Shown here in pieces: positions 46,801-56,801 of a DNA stretch of 64,000 nucleotides. The notes below the pieces were generated by a model, which saw nothing but the letters and a program-made list of their open reading frames with translations, was not told the DNA's origin and ran no database searches. Every line of letters begins with the position of its first letter. The first letter of the stretch is position 1. The stretch comes from Nostocoides sp. (GTDB lineage Bacteria; Actinomycetota; Actinomycetes; Actinomycetales; Dermatophilaceae): NCBI GenBank assembly GCA_016702415.1, contig JADJEA010000025.1, positions 62,001-126,000 on the forward strand. Reading direction: 5' to 3'. Both the position numbers and the translations under genes were made by a program.

Positions 46801-47906
46801 GAATCACCCGCGCCGAGGTGCGCTGGGTCCGGATGCCGCTCGTGGCGCCCTTCCGGACGTCGTTCGGCACGTCCTACGACCGCGACACGATCGTCCTGCG
46901 CCTGGTCACCGACGCCGGCGTCGAGGGGTGGTCGGAGTGCGGAGCGGAACTCGACCCGCTCTACAGCGAGGAGTGGCTGGCGGGCGTCGAACTCGTCGTC
47001 CGCGACCACCTCCTCCCCCGCCTCGTGGCGCTTGGGGACGGGCTGACGACGGCCGCGGTCAAGCCGGCTCTGGAACCGGTCAAGCGGCACTTCATGGCCA
47101 AGCACCTCCTCGAGACCGCCGTCCTGGACGCCGAACTCCGTTCTGCCGGTATGCCGTTCGCCACCTTCCTCGGCTCGGTCAAGTCCCGGGTCCCCGCCGG
47201 GGTGTCGGTGGGCATCATGGATTCCACCGCCGATCTGCTGGGCGCGGTCGCGGGCTACCTCGAGACCGGCTACGTGCGGATCAAACTCAAGATCGAGCCC
47301 GGCTGGGACCTGGAGCCGGTGCGGCTGGTGCGCAAGGAGTTCGGCGACATCCTGCTGCAGGTCGATGCCAACACGGCCTACACCCTGATGGACGCCCAGC
47401 ACCTGGCGAAGCTCGACGACTACGGTCTGCTGCTCATCGAGCAGCCGTTGCGTGAGGACGATCTGCGCGGGCACGCGGAGTTGGCCCGGATCATCCGAAC
47501 GCCGGTCTGCCTCGACGAGTCGATCACCTCCGCCCGCGACGCCGCGACGGCGATCGCCATGCGCGCGTGCTCCATCATCAACATCAAGCCCTCCCGGGTC
47601 GGCGGCTATCTGGAAGCCCGCCGGATCCACGACGTGGCGGCGGCACATGGCGTCCCCGTGTGGTGCGGCGGGATGCTCGAGACGGGCATCGGCCGGGCAC
47701 CCAATCTCGCCCTTGCCGCCCTGCCCGGCTTCGTCCTCCCCGGCGACACCTCCGCGTCGTCGAGGTACTACACCCAGGACCTCACCGCGCCGTTCGAACT
47801 CGACCGTGACGGCTGCATCGCCGTTCCCACCGGGCCGGGCATCGGGGTGGAGATCCTGCCGGACGTTCTCGCGTCGGTCACCGACCGAGTGATCCCCCTG
47901 GTGTGA
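46797..47906 (+). CDS. Enolase-superfamily enzyme: o-succinylbenzoate synthase / N-succinylamino-acid racemase
   Basis: 370 residues from ATG 46797, overlapping the acetyltransferase stop as ATGA. The barrel carries the catalytic lysine motif (YVRIKLKIEPG), the metal ligands LQVDANTAY (Asp), LLIEQPL (Glu) and CLDESI (Asp), and the second lysine in SIINIKPSRVGG. This is the MenC/NSAR group, in which some members make menaquinone precursor and others racemise N-acylated amino acids. The acetyltransferase neighbour favours the racemase route to D- to L-amino-acid conversion; that is inference. Confidence 0.9.
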   Translation: MRITRAEVRWVRMPLVAPFRTSFGTSYDRDTIVLRLVTDAGVEGWSECGAELDPLYSEEWLAGVELVVRDHLLPRLVALGDGLTTAAVKPALEPVKRHFMAKHLLETAVLDAELRSAGMPFATFLGSVKSRVPAGVSVGIMDSTADLLGAVAGYLETGYVRIKLKIEPGWDLEPVRLVRKEFGDILLQVDANTAYTLMDAQHLAKLDDYGLLLIEQPLREDDLRGHAELARIIRTPVCLDESITSARDAATAIAMRACSIINIKPSRVGGYLEARRIHDVAAAHGVPVWCGGMLETGIGRAPNLALAALPGFVLPGDTSASSRYYTQDLTAPFELDRDGCIAVPTGPGIGVEILPDVLASVTDRVIPLV

Positions 47907-48122
47907 GGCATGGGGTGCCGGGCGGGTGCGCCAGGGTGGCTGCCGGGGTGGCGTGACACACGGGGGATGTGACGCACGGATCACCTCGTCGAGTCCGACC
48001 AGCCCCTCCTCGCGGGAGGGCCACCGGCACTAGGATCGAAGCAGCGGCGGGTCCCGCAGCCAGGACTGCCCGTGCTGGGCAAGTCGGTTCCCCGCCCGAC
48101 CTCAGCCGCGTCGGAGCAGGCG

Positions 48123-49466
48123 ATGAACGCCATACCGGAAAGCGTTGCCACACAGCGTTCCCGGGTCCTCATTCTGGGTGCCGCGGGTCGCGACTTCCAC
48201 GATTTCAACGTCCTCTATCGCGAGGATCCCGGTGTCGATGTCGTCGCCTTCACGGCCACGCAAATCCCGGACATCGAGGGCCGTACCTATCCCGTCGACC
48301 TGGCCGGGCCGCTCTATCCCGAGGGCATCCCGATCGTCGGCGAGGGCGACCTGGAGGAGATCGTCCGGCGGGAGCGCATCGACCGGGTGGCTTTCGCCTA
48401 CTCCGATCTGCCGCATACCGCCGTCATGCACCTGGCCTCGCGGGTGATCGCCGCCGGTGCCGACTTCGTGCTGCACGGCTCGCGCCGCACGATGCTACGG
48501 TCGACGCGTCCCGTCATCGCCGTCACCGCGGTCCGCACGGGTGTGGGCAAGTCCCAGACGACCCGCTATGTGGCGGGATTGCTGCGTGAGCGAGGCCTGC
48601 GGGTCGTCGCCATCCGCCACCCCATGCCGTATGGCGACCTCGCCGCCCAGGCGTGCCAGCGCTTCGCCCACCACCGCGACCTCGATCGGTACGAATGCAC
48701 GATCGAGGAGCGGGAGGAATACGAACCGCATATCGACAATGGCGTCGTCGTGTATGCCGGCGTCGACTACGAGCGGATCCTGCGCGCGGCCGAGGAGGAG
48801 GCCGACGTCATCCTGTGGGACGGCGGCAACAACGACATCCCGTTCTATGTCGCCGACCTGCACATCGTGCTCGCCGACCCCCTCCGCGCGGGGCATGAAT
48901 CGGCATACCATCCCGGCGAGGCCAACGTCCGGATGGCCGATGTCGTGGTGATCGCCAAGTGCGACTCGGCGACAGGCGAGCAGATCGCGGCGGTCGAGAA
49001 GGGCGTACGCGCGCTCAACCCGGACGCCGAGATCCACCTCTGCGACTCCCCGGTCACCCTGGACAATCCCTCCCGCGTCGTCGGCAAGGCCGTCGTGGTC
49101 GTCGAAGACGGGCCCACCCTGACCCATGGGTCGATGACCTTCGGTGCCGGTGTGGTCGCTGCCCGGGCCGCCGGGGTCGCCCGGATCGTCGACCCGCATC
49201 CGTATGCCGTGGGCACCATCGCCGAGACGTACCGGAAGTACCCCAACGCCATCGGTGTCCTGCCCGCGATGGGATATGGCGAGCAACAGATCCGCGACCT
49301 GGAGGCCACCATGGTGACGATGCCCGTCGAAGCCATTGTCGCCGGCACCCCGATCGACCTGCGCCGGGTGCTCTCGGTCGACAAGCCCGTCGTCCGGGCG
49401 CACTACAGCCTCCGCGAGCGGGAGCCCGGCCGGCTCGCTGCCGCCGTGGACCGGGCCCTCGCGTAG
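48123..49466 (+). CDS. Cyclic 2,3-diphosphoglycerate synthetase-like P-loop protein
   Basis: 447 residues from ATG 48123. An N-terminal Rossmann-like part (RVLILGAAGRDFHDFN, AFAYSDLPHTAVMH) is followed by a P-loop (VIAVTAVRTGVGKSQTTRYV) and DVILWDGGNNDIPF. The architecture matches the CpgS-like predicted GTPases (COG2403). True CpgS makes the archaeal compatible solute cyclic 2,3-diphosphoglycerate; the role of the bacterial relatives is unsettled. Monocistronic here, with about 215 gene-free bases upstream. Confidence 0.82.
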   Translation: MNAIPESVATQRSRVLILGAAGRDFHDFNVLYREDPGVDVVAFTATQIPDIEGRTYPVDLAGPLYPEGIPIVGEGDLEEIVRRERIDRVAFAYSDLPHTAVMHLASRVIAAGADFVLHGSRRTMLRSTRPVIAVTAVRTGVGKSQTTRYVAGLLRERGLRVVAIRHPMPYGDLAAQACQRFAHHRDLDRYECTIEEREEYEPHIDNGVVVYAGVDYERILRAAEEEADVILWDGGNNDIPFYVADLHIVLADPLRAGHESAYHPGEANVRMADVVVIAKCDSATGEQIAAVEKGVRALNPDAEIHLCDSPVTLDNPSRVVGKAVVVVEDGPTLTHGSMTFGAGVVAARAAGVARIVDPHPYAVGTIAETYRKYPNAIGVLPAMGYGEQQIRDLEATMVTMPVEAIVAGTPIDLRRVLSVDKPVVRAHYSLREREPGRLAAAVDRALA

Positions 49467-49537
49467 CCCCCCCGTCGGCATCGACCCCGTCCAGCCCTGA
49501 CCGCCCTCGGTGGGTTGCCACCTAGCGGTCCACCTGG

Positions 49538-51247
49538 TCAGGTGCGACGCAGGACGAGAGCCGACCACGGCGCCAGCTCACCCGACCAGGCGGCCGGGGC
49601 GCCCAGCGGCATACCCCCGACCGTTTCCGTCGACGAGACGACCTCAGCGTGGCGCCACGCCGCCCATCCCCCGACCTCGGCGAGGTCGGCGCCCATCAGC
49701 GCCGGTTCGCGCGACAGGTTGGCCAGGACGAGGAGTTCGGCGTCGCCGAGCGTGCGCGTGAACGCCCATACGGTCGGGTGGTTCGGCAGCAGCAACCGGA
49801 ACCGCCCGAGGGCAACCGCGGAATCGCTGTGCCGCAAGGCGATCAGCCGCCGATAGTGCGCAAGAACGGAATCCGGATCACCCACCTGGGCGGCGGCGTT
49901 GATCTCGCGATAGTTGGGGTTGACCGGCAGCCAGGGCGTCCCGGTCGTGAACCCCGCGTGCGTGCTGGTGTCCCAGTGCACCGGAGTCCGCGCGTTGTCC
50001 CGCCCCTTGGCCCGTATGCCGTGCAGCACCTCCCCGGGGTCCCGTCCTCCCGCGACGGCCTCGGCATAGTGACGGCGGGACTCGATGTCCTGGACGTCGT
50101 CAATGCTCGCGATCGGGGCATTCGTCATCCCGAGTTCCTCGCCCTGATAGACGTAGGGCGTCCCGCGGTGCAGATGGAGCACCGTCGCCAGCGTCTTGGC
50201 CGACCGCTCGCGCCAGTGGGGATCGTCATCGCCGAACCGGCTGACCGCGCGCGGCTGGTCGTGGTTGTCCCAGTAGAGGCTGTTCCAGCCGACATCGGCG
50301 AGTCCGTCTTGCCAGCGCGCGAGGCACTGCTTCAGCCGCGGCAGGGTGAGCGGCATGAGGTCCCATTTGCCGCCCGGGCCGGAGTCGAGATCCACGTGCT
50401 CGAACTGGAAGACCATGTCCACTTCGGCCCGCGCCTGGTCGGTGTAGAGGCGCGCCTGCTCCACGCTGACCCCGGGCGTCTCGCCGACGGTGATCAGTGC
50501 CGCCTCGCGGCCGGCGAACACCTCCCGGTGCATCTCCTGCAGGAACTCGTGAATGCGCGGCCCGTTGAAGGTCACCGCGGTCATGTCGCCGTAGGCGTCC
50601 GCGAGCGGCGTGACCTTGGAGATGAGGTTGATGACGTCCATCCGAAATCCGTCGACCCCGCGATCCAGCCAGCGCCGCATCATCGCGTAAATCGCTTGCC
50701 GCACATCGGGATTCTCCCAATTGAGGTCAGGCTGCTTGCGCGAGAACAGATGGAGGTAGTGCTGCCCCGTGGCCTCGTCGAACTCCCACGCCGACCCGGA
50801 GAAGAACGACTCCCAGTCGGTCGGCTCGTCGCGCCACCAGTACCAGTCGCGCTTGGGGTTGTCGCGCGAACTGCGCGACTCCACGAACCACGGGTGCTCG
50901 TCACTGGTGTGGTTGACGACCAGATCCATCACCAGCCGTATGCCGCGCGCATGCAACCCCGCGATGATCGCCTCGAGTTGGGCGTCGGTCCCGAAGAGCG
51001 GGTCGACGTGCTCGTAGTCGCTGATGTCGTAGCCATTGTCATCCTGCGGCGAGCGATAGATCGGCGAGAGCCAGACGACGTCGACACCGAGCGCCTGGAG
51101 ATAGTCGAGCTTGCCGAGTATGCCGCCCAGGTCACCGATCCCGTCCCCGTCACTGTCGGCGAAGCTGCGAGGGTAGATCTGGTAGACGGTCGCGGTGGTC
51201 CACCACGGGGCGGTGGCCCACCCCGGGGCGTCGGCGGCAGGGCTCAT
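49538..51247 (-). CDS. Alpha-glucosidase / oligo-1,6-glucosidase, GH13
   Basis: 569 residues from ATG 51247 (MSPAADAPG). The GH13 conserved regions are in order: DVVWLSPIYRSPQDDNGYD, MDLVVNHTSDEHPWF (region I), GFRMDVINLIS (nucleophile Asp), ITVGETPG (acid/base Glu) and WDNHDQPR (stabilising Asp). TVYQIYPRSFADSDGDGIGD at the N-terminus is typical of the alpha-1,4/1,6-glucosidase subfamily. It hydrolyses non-reducing glucose ends of small maltosides or isomaltosides in the cytoplasm; no signal peptide is seen. Intact. Confidence 0.95.
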   Translation of the reverse strand: MSPAADAPGWATAPWWTTATVYQIYPRSFADSDGDGIGDLGGILGKLDYLQALGVDVVWLSPIYRSPQDDNGYDISDYEHVDPLFGTDAQLEAIIAGLHARGIRLVMDLVVNHTSDEHPWFVESRSSRDNPKRDWYWWRDEPTDWESFFSGSAWEFDEATGQHYLHLFSRKQPDLNWENPDVRQAIYAMMRRWLDRGVDGFRMDVINLISKVTPLADAYGDMTAVTFNGPRIHEFLQEMHREVFAGREAALITVGETPGVSVEQARLYTDQARAEVDMVFQFEHVDLDSGPGGKWDLMPLTLPRLKQCLARWQDGLADVGWNSLYWDNHDQPRAVSRFGDDDPHWRERSAKTLATVLHLHRGTPYVYQGEELGMTNAPIASIDDVQDIESRRHYAEAVAGGRDPGEVLHGIRAKGRDNARTPVHWDTSTHAGFTTGTPWLPVNPNYREINAAAQVGDPDSVLAHYRRLIALRHSDSAVALGRFRLLLPNHPTVWAFTRTLGDAELLVLANLSREPALMGADLAEVGGWAAWRHAEVVSSTETVGGMPLGAPAAWSGELAPWSALVLRRT

Positions 51248-51368
51248 GGGCCCCGAGCTTAGATCCCGCCCCGAACCATCGCCCACCAGCGAGAACGATC
51301 ACCCGATCGACCGCCCACGACTTCGCAGCGTTGAGTCACTCGAGCGCGCAGCGTCCCGACGGCGCAAC

Positions 51369-52154
51369 TCAGCGCGCCGGCCGGGGACGGACCGTCAGGC
51401 TTTGCGCGACCGAGCCAAGGGGACCGGAGATGTCATGAATGATGCTGTGGGTCAACCCGATTCCCTCAGAGCCGAAGCTCACCGTGATGTCGAACCCGAG
51501 CCACTCCCCCTGTGGGGGACGCAGGAAATGCGCGGTCAGGTCGACATTGGGGAAGAGCACCGCCCGGGGGTCCTCCCGGACCGTCATCCCGTTGGCGATG
51601 TCGAGCAGGCCCGCGGCGCGAGCGGAGTCACTGACCGCCTCGCCGGCGACGAGGGCGATCGGCGTGCGTACCCAGACCACCGCCCGGCCGGGCTGGGTCT
51701 GGGCGCGACGCACCTCCACCCCCTCGATGAAGCCGCCGGGCCAGACCGAGGCCACATCCCACGCGGGGATCCGGTCGGGGCCCGGGACGCCCGGCAGCCC
51801 ACCGCCGGCGATGACGGCGGTGTCGTGGGGATGCAGCATCCAGGCGCGAGCGCGGACGACGGGGCGGTCGGCATACGTCAAGGTGGCCTCGACGAGTTCG
51901 ACGGTGCGCCCGGGACGAACCACGCGGGTCGTCACCTCGACGTCGGCGACCGGGACCACCCCCAGGATGTCGTAGGAGAGGCGCGAGGTGACCAGGGCGT
52001 CGTCGCGCCGGGCGTCGCGATCCTTCTCGAGGCAGTGGGCGAGCAGCCCCAGGGCCGGAGCAATGTGCTGCTCGGTGACCTCCCAGGCGCCGCTGGTGTG
52101 CTCGGTGGCCCGGAACCGGGTCGGCCCGAGCCGCTCGAAATAGGCCTCGCTCAT
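51369..52154 (-). CDS. Acyl-CoA thioesterase-like (double hotdog) protein
   Basis: 261 residues in two related halves, as in TesB-type double-hotdog thioesterases: an N-terminal FRATEHTSGAWEV ... LSYDILGVVPVADVEVTTRVVRPGRTVELVEATL and a C-terminal FPNVDLTAHFLRPPQGEWLGFDITVSFGS. It lies 66 bases downstream of an acyl-CoA synthetase gene on the same strand, so both probably act on the same acyl-CoA pool. Confidence 0.85.
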   Translation of the reverse strand: MSEAYFERLGPTRFRATEHTSGAWEVTEQHIAPALGLLAHCLEKDRDARRDDALVTSRLSYDILGVVPVADVEVTTRVVRPGRTVELVEATLTYADRPVVRARAWMLHPHDTAVIAGGGLPGVPGPDRIPAWDVASVWPGGFIEGVEVRRAQTQPGRAVVWVRTPIALVAGEAVSDSARAAGLLDIANGMTVREDPRAVLFPNVDLTAHFLRPPQGEWLGFDITVSFGSEGIGLTHSIIHDISGPLGSVAQSLTVRPRPAR

Positions 52155-52220
52155 CTCGCCCCCTTGACCCGCACCACGATCCCCGTCATCCGTCTCGCGA
52201 AGCCCCGCGAGAGGCCCGCA

Positions 52221-53784
52221 TCAGGCGATCGTCCGGTCGCGGCCGGACCAATGGGGAGCGCGCAGGTCACGCTTGAGGATTTTGCCGGACGGGTTGCGCG
52301 GCAACACCTCCACGACATCGATCGCTTTCGGGCATTTGTATGCCGCGAGCCGCTCCCGCATCCACGCGATCACCTCCTCGGGATCGACGCTCTCCCCCGG
52401 CTTCGGCGCGACGGTGGCGTGGACGGCTTCCACCCAGACGGGGTGGGGAACGCCATACACCGCGACTTCGGCGAGCTGCGGGTGAGCGGCGAGGACGTTC
52501 TCGACCTCCGGGCTGTAGACGTTCTCCCCGCCGGTGACGATCATGTCCTTGAGCCGGTCAACGACGAAGACGAAGCCGCCGTCATCGACGCGCCCGAGGT
52601 CGCCCGTGCGGATATAGCCGTCGGGGGTGATGGTCGCGGCGGTAGCCTCGGGCTGACCGACATACCCCCGCATGAGCTGCTCGGTACGGAACCACAGCTC
52701 ACCGACCTCCCCGGCCGGGCAGTCCGTCCCCGTCGCCGGGTCGACCACCCGGACCTGCGCCCCGGGGACGCACTGGCCCGCGCTCGTCAGGCGCTCGGGG
52801 CGCGCGGGATCGCGATGCGCGGCGGGGCTGAGCGAGGTGACCACGCCGCCCATCTCGGTCATCCCGTAGACCTGGAGGAACTCCAGCTGCGGCCACGTCG
52901 CCAGGGCCTTCTCCAACATCGGCAAGGGCATCGGCGAGGCACCGTACGCGAAGACGTCAAGCCGCCCGAAGGCGCCGATCGCCTGCTCCCCGCCGGCGAG
53001 TACCTGCGCGACGACCGCCGGCACCAGGAAGAGCCGGCTGGCACCGCCGGCGATGGCGGCGAACATCGGACCGGGTGCCACCTCGCGCAGCATGACGGTC
53101 TCGGCACCGTGATACATCCCGAGCGCGACATAGGAGGTGCCGCCGACGTGGAAGAGCGGCATCGCGGCGAGGCTGACCACGCCCGGGCCGAGCCGGAAAT
53201 ACTCGTTGTTGACCGCACTGTGGACGTTCATATTGTGGTGGGTCAGCTCCACGCCCTTGGGGAATCCCGTTGTGCCGGAGGAATACATCACCAGGCAGAC
53301 GTCATCCGGGGTGACCTCCGGCGAGGTCGGCACGGGGTCGGCGCTGGCCACCCAGGGCTCGTACTCGTCGCCGTCCCCACCGAGGACGATCACCCGCCGA
53401 ACGCTCGGGAGCCGATCGGCGACGGCGTCGTATGCCGCCCGGAACCCCTCCCCGACGAAGACCACCGTCGGCGCGCTGTCGGCCAGGACATAGGCGAGTT
53501 GCTCGCCGAAGAGCCGGAAGTTGACGATGACGTGCGGCCCTGATCGATGCCGCGGCGTTGGTGACCTCGACTGTGGCCAGATTGTTCATGTCGACGGTGG
53601 CGACCCGATCGCCGCGCCCAACCCCGAGGGCGCGCAATCCTCCGGCGACGCGGTGCACCCGCTCGACCCACTCCGCCCAGGTGTAGCTCTGGTCGGCATA
53701 CGAGACGCACCGGGCGTCGGGCTGGACGGCGGCCCAATGCTCGATCCGGTCGGTGAACAGCCCTGGCTGGGGGACGATCGTCAT
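52221..53784 (-). pseudogene. Acyl-CoA synthetase (AMP-forming), frame broken
   Basis: The N-terminal part starts at ATG 53784 (MTIVPQPGLFTDRIEHWA) and runs through GVGRGDRVATVDMNNLATVEV. A shift near 53540 ends that frame. The other frame carries the rest: VVFVGEGFRAAYDAV, CLVMYSSGTTGFPKGVELTH (P-loop), LQVYGMTEMGG, YIRTGDLGRVDDGGFVFV and the C-terminal NPSGKILKRDLR with the catalytic lysine. Restoring the frame gives about 520 residues, a normal medium/long-chain acyl-CoA synthetase. It is followed by a thioesterase gene. Confidence 0.88.
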
Positions 53785-53892
53785 GGGTGCGATGCTCCTT
53801 GTCACGGCGCTGCGGCGGATGGGGCAGTCTGCCTTCCGCGGCGCCCCGCGCACAATGGGCGGCGAGCGGTGAACGGGCGGGGAGCGGTCGGC

Positions 53893-53909
53893 ATACCCCC
53901 TGGGGGTAT
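53893..53909. promoter_or_regulatory. CsoR-type copper operator
   Basis: ATACCCCCTGGGGGTAT is a perfect 8+1+8 palindrome 49 bases upstream of copZ. Its C-run/G-run centre flanked by ATAC/GTAT is the form of operator bound by CsoR copper sensors. A CsoR gene is the last gene of the same operon, so autoregulated copper-responsive derepression is the natural reading. Confidence 0.85.
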
Positions 53910-53957
53910 TGTGGACGACAGCGGCACGGAGCCGACACGTCCGCGTCAGGAGAGACC

Positions 53958-54194
53958 ATGACCCTCGACAACACGACCCACGACAACACGACCCACGACA
54001 ACACCTATACGGTCACCGGGATGACCTGCGGCCACTGCGCCATGTCGGTCTCCGAAGAAGTCTCGGCCATCCCCGGCGTCCACGACGTCGCCGTCGACCA
54101 CGCGTCCGGGTCCTTGACCTTCACCTCCGACGATCCCGTCAGCCGGGAGCAGGTCGCCGCGGCGGTGGCGGAAGCCGGATACGCCCTCGGATGA
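53958..54194 (+). CDS. copZ: Copper chaperone, heavy-metal-associated domain
   Basis: 78 residues from ATG 53958 after AGGAGAG. A single HMA domain with TGMTCGHCAMSVSEEV (the CxxC copper site) and the usual beta-alpha-beta-beta-alpha-beta pattern. The N-terminus has a duplicated TTHDN motif that could be a low-affinity His-containing extension. It carries Cu(I) to the P-type ATPase whose ATG overlaps its stop (54191-54194). Confidence 0.93.
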   Translation: MTLDNTTHDNTTHDNTYTVTGMTCGHCAMSVSEEVSAIPGVHDVAVDHASGSLTFTSDDPVSREQVAAAVAEAGYALG

Positions 54195-56510
54195 CGGCCC
54201 CCACCCTCGGGGGAGTCGACCACGAGGCCGAGCTCGTGCTGACCGGGATGACGTGCGCCTCGTGCGCGAACCGGATCGAGCGCAAGCTCAACAAGCTCGA
54301 CGGGGTCACCGCGAGCGTCAACTACGCAACCGAACGAGCCAAGGTCGGGTATGCCGACGGCCTCACCCCGACGACCTCATCGCCGCCGTCCGCGCCGCGG
54401 GCTATGACGCGAGCCTGGTCATCCCGCCCGCCGACACTGGCACCGACACACGCACCGGCACACGCACCGGCACCGCCTCCGGGGACGACGAGCCGGGCGC
54501 CTCGGCGGCGGATGCCCACCTCGCGTCCCTGCGCCAACGGCTGGTGATCTCGGCCGTCCTCGCCGGTCCCGTGATCGCGATGGCGATGATTCCGCCGCTG
54601 CAGTTCACCAACTGGCAGTGGCTCTCCCTCACCCTCGCGGCGCCGGTCGTCGTCTGGGGCGGGTGGCCCTTCCACAAGGCGGCGTGGACCAACCTGCGGC
54701 ACGGTGCCGTGTCGATGGACACCCTGGTCTCGCTCGGCACGTCCGCGGCGTTCCTCTGGTCGCTCTACGCGCTCTTCCTCGGGCACGCGGGCATGGCGGG
54801 GATGCGGCATACGTTCGAGTGGGGCATCAGCCGGTCCGACGGCGCCTCGAACATCTATCTCGAGGCCGCGGCGGGAGTCACGACCTTCTTGCTCGCCGGC
54901 CGCTATTTCGAGGCCCGCGCCAAACGCAACGCCGGGGCTGCCCTGCGCGCGCTGATGGAGTTGGGCGCCAAGGATGTCGCGGTGATGCGTGACGGGCGCG
55001 AGGTCCGTATGCCGATCTCCGCCCTCGCCGTCGACGATCGTTTCGTCGTGCGCCCGGGGGAGACGATCGCGACCGACGGCGTGGTCGAGACCGGGAACTC
55101 GGCCGTCGACACGGCGATGCTCACCGGCGAACCGGTGCCGGTCGACGTCGCACCCGGCGACGCGGTGACGGGAGCGACAGTCAACACGAGTGGGCGCCTG
55201 GTGGTCCGCGCGACCCGCGTGGGCGCCGACACTCAGTTGGCGCGGATGGCGCGGCTCGTCGAGGAGGCCCAGACCGGCAAGGCCGCCGTTCAGCGGCTTG
55301 CCGACCGGATCTCCGGGGTCTTCGTGCCGACGGTCATCGTCCTCGCCCTGGGGACGCTCGCATTGTGGTTGCTGCGCGGCGAGGGCGCGGGGGCGGCGTT
55401 CACCGCCGCGGTGGCGGTGCTCATCATCGCCTGACCGTGTGCGCTCGGCCTGGCCACTCCGATGGCCTTGATGGTCGGGACCGGGCGGGGTGCCCAACTC
55501 GGCATCCTGTTGCGCGGGCCGGAGGTGCTCGAATCGACCCGCCGGGTGGAGGTGATCGTCCTCGACAAGACGGGGACGATCACCACGGGCGTCATGAGCG
55601 TGCGCGATGTGGTTGCCGCACAAGGGGAATCAGCGAACGAAGTGCTACGCATGGCAGGTTCACTCGAGCACGGGTCGGAGCACCCGATCGCCCGGGCGAT
55701 CGCCGATGCAGCCGCGCACGTGCCCGGGGGCCTGGCACCGATCTCCGATTTCACCAGCGCCCAGGGCCGCGGGGTCGAGGGCGTTGTTACCGCCGGGGAG
55801 AGGCGGCATGTCGTCGTGGCGGGGCGGGCGGAGTTCCTGCGGGAGCGGGGAATCGGCTTACCGGACGAGATCGTGGCGACCCTCGCCGAGGCTGAAGCGG
55901 GCGGTGCCACGGCGGTGACGGTGGGGTGGGACGGGCTCGCGCGCGGCGTGGTCGTCGTCGGCGACACCGTGAAACCGACGAGCGCACAGGCGATCTCGGA
56001 TCTGCGGGGCCTCGGTCTGCGCCCGGTCCTTCTGACCGGGGACAACGAGATCGTCGCCCGGCGCGTCGCGGCCGAGGTCGGCATCGACGAGGTCATTGCC
56101 GGGGTGCTGCCGGAGGGCAAGGTCGAGGCGATCCGGGAGTTGCAACAGCGTGGGCGCGCGGTCGCGATGGTCGGCGACGGCGTCAACGACGCGGCCGCGC
56201 TCGCCCAGGCCGACCTCGGCCTGGCCATGGGCACGGGCACCGACGCCGCGATCGCGGCCGCCGACCTGACCCTTGTGCGCGGTGACCTGCGCGCCGCCGG
56301 CGACGCGATCCGGCTCTCCCGCGCCACCCTGGCGACGATCAAGGGCAACCTGTTCTGGGCGTTCGCCTACAACGTCGCCGCACTCCCCTCGCCGCCGCCG
56401 GGTTGCTCAACCCGATGCTGGCCGGGGCCGCGATGGCGTTCTCCTCGGCCTTCGTCGTCATGAACAGCCTCCGCCTGCGCCGGTTCCGCCCCTCGCCGGG
56501 GGTGCCCCCG
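54191..56510 (+). pseudogene. copA: Cu(I)-exporting P1B-type ATPase, frame broken with in-frame TGA at the CPC motif
   Basis: The N-terminal HMA domain (LTGMTCASCANRIE) begins at ATG 54191. A missing G near 54369 shifts the frame. The main body has eight-helix P1B topology, TGEPVPVD (actuator), DKTGTIT (phosphorylated Asp), HP in EHGSEHPIARA, and VGDGVNDAAAL. At 55432-55434 the first cysteine of the transmembrane Cys-Pro-Cys is TGA (IIA-stop-PCALGLATP), so the copper site is either destroyed or recoded. A missing C near 56385 shifts the frame again before LNPMLAGAAMAFSSAFVVMNSLRLRR. After that the frame runs into csoR without a stop. Confidence 0.88.
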
Positions 56511-56795
56511 GTGACCACCCCGGGGTATGCCGACCGCAAGGCCGATCTCGCCCGTCGCCTGCGCCGGATCGAGGGACAGGTGCGGGGCATCGAGAAGATG
56601 ATCGACGAGGACCGCTATTGCATCGACGTCCTCACCCAGATCTCGGCCATCCAGTCAGGGCTCAAAGCGGTCGCCCTAGCCCTCCTGGACGAGCATCTCG
56701 CCCACTGCGTCGTCCACGCCGCGCGTCAGGGCGGCGAGGAAGAAGCGACCAAGCTCGCGGAGGTCTCCGACGCAATCGCCCGCCTCGTCCGCTGA
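56511..56795 (+). CDS. csoR: Copper-sensing repressor CsoR
   Basis: From GTG 56511, 94 residues of the DUF156/CsoR family. The three Cu(I) ligands are visible as Cys in DRYCIDVL and His and Cys in HLAHCVVHA, with RRLRRIEGQVRGIEKMI ahead of them. It is a helical tetramer that leaves DNA when Cu(I) binds. The likely operator is the palindrome at 53893-53909 at the head of the operon. The frame is open upstream into the ATPase tail, so the GTG start is inferred from the usual family length. Confidence 0.92.
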   Translation: MTTPGYADRKADLARRLRRIEGQVRGIEKMIDEDRYCIDVLTQISAIQSGLKAVALALLDEHLAHCVVHAARQGGEEEATKLAEVSDAIARLVR

Positions 56796-56801
56796 CCCCG
56801 G

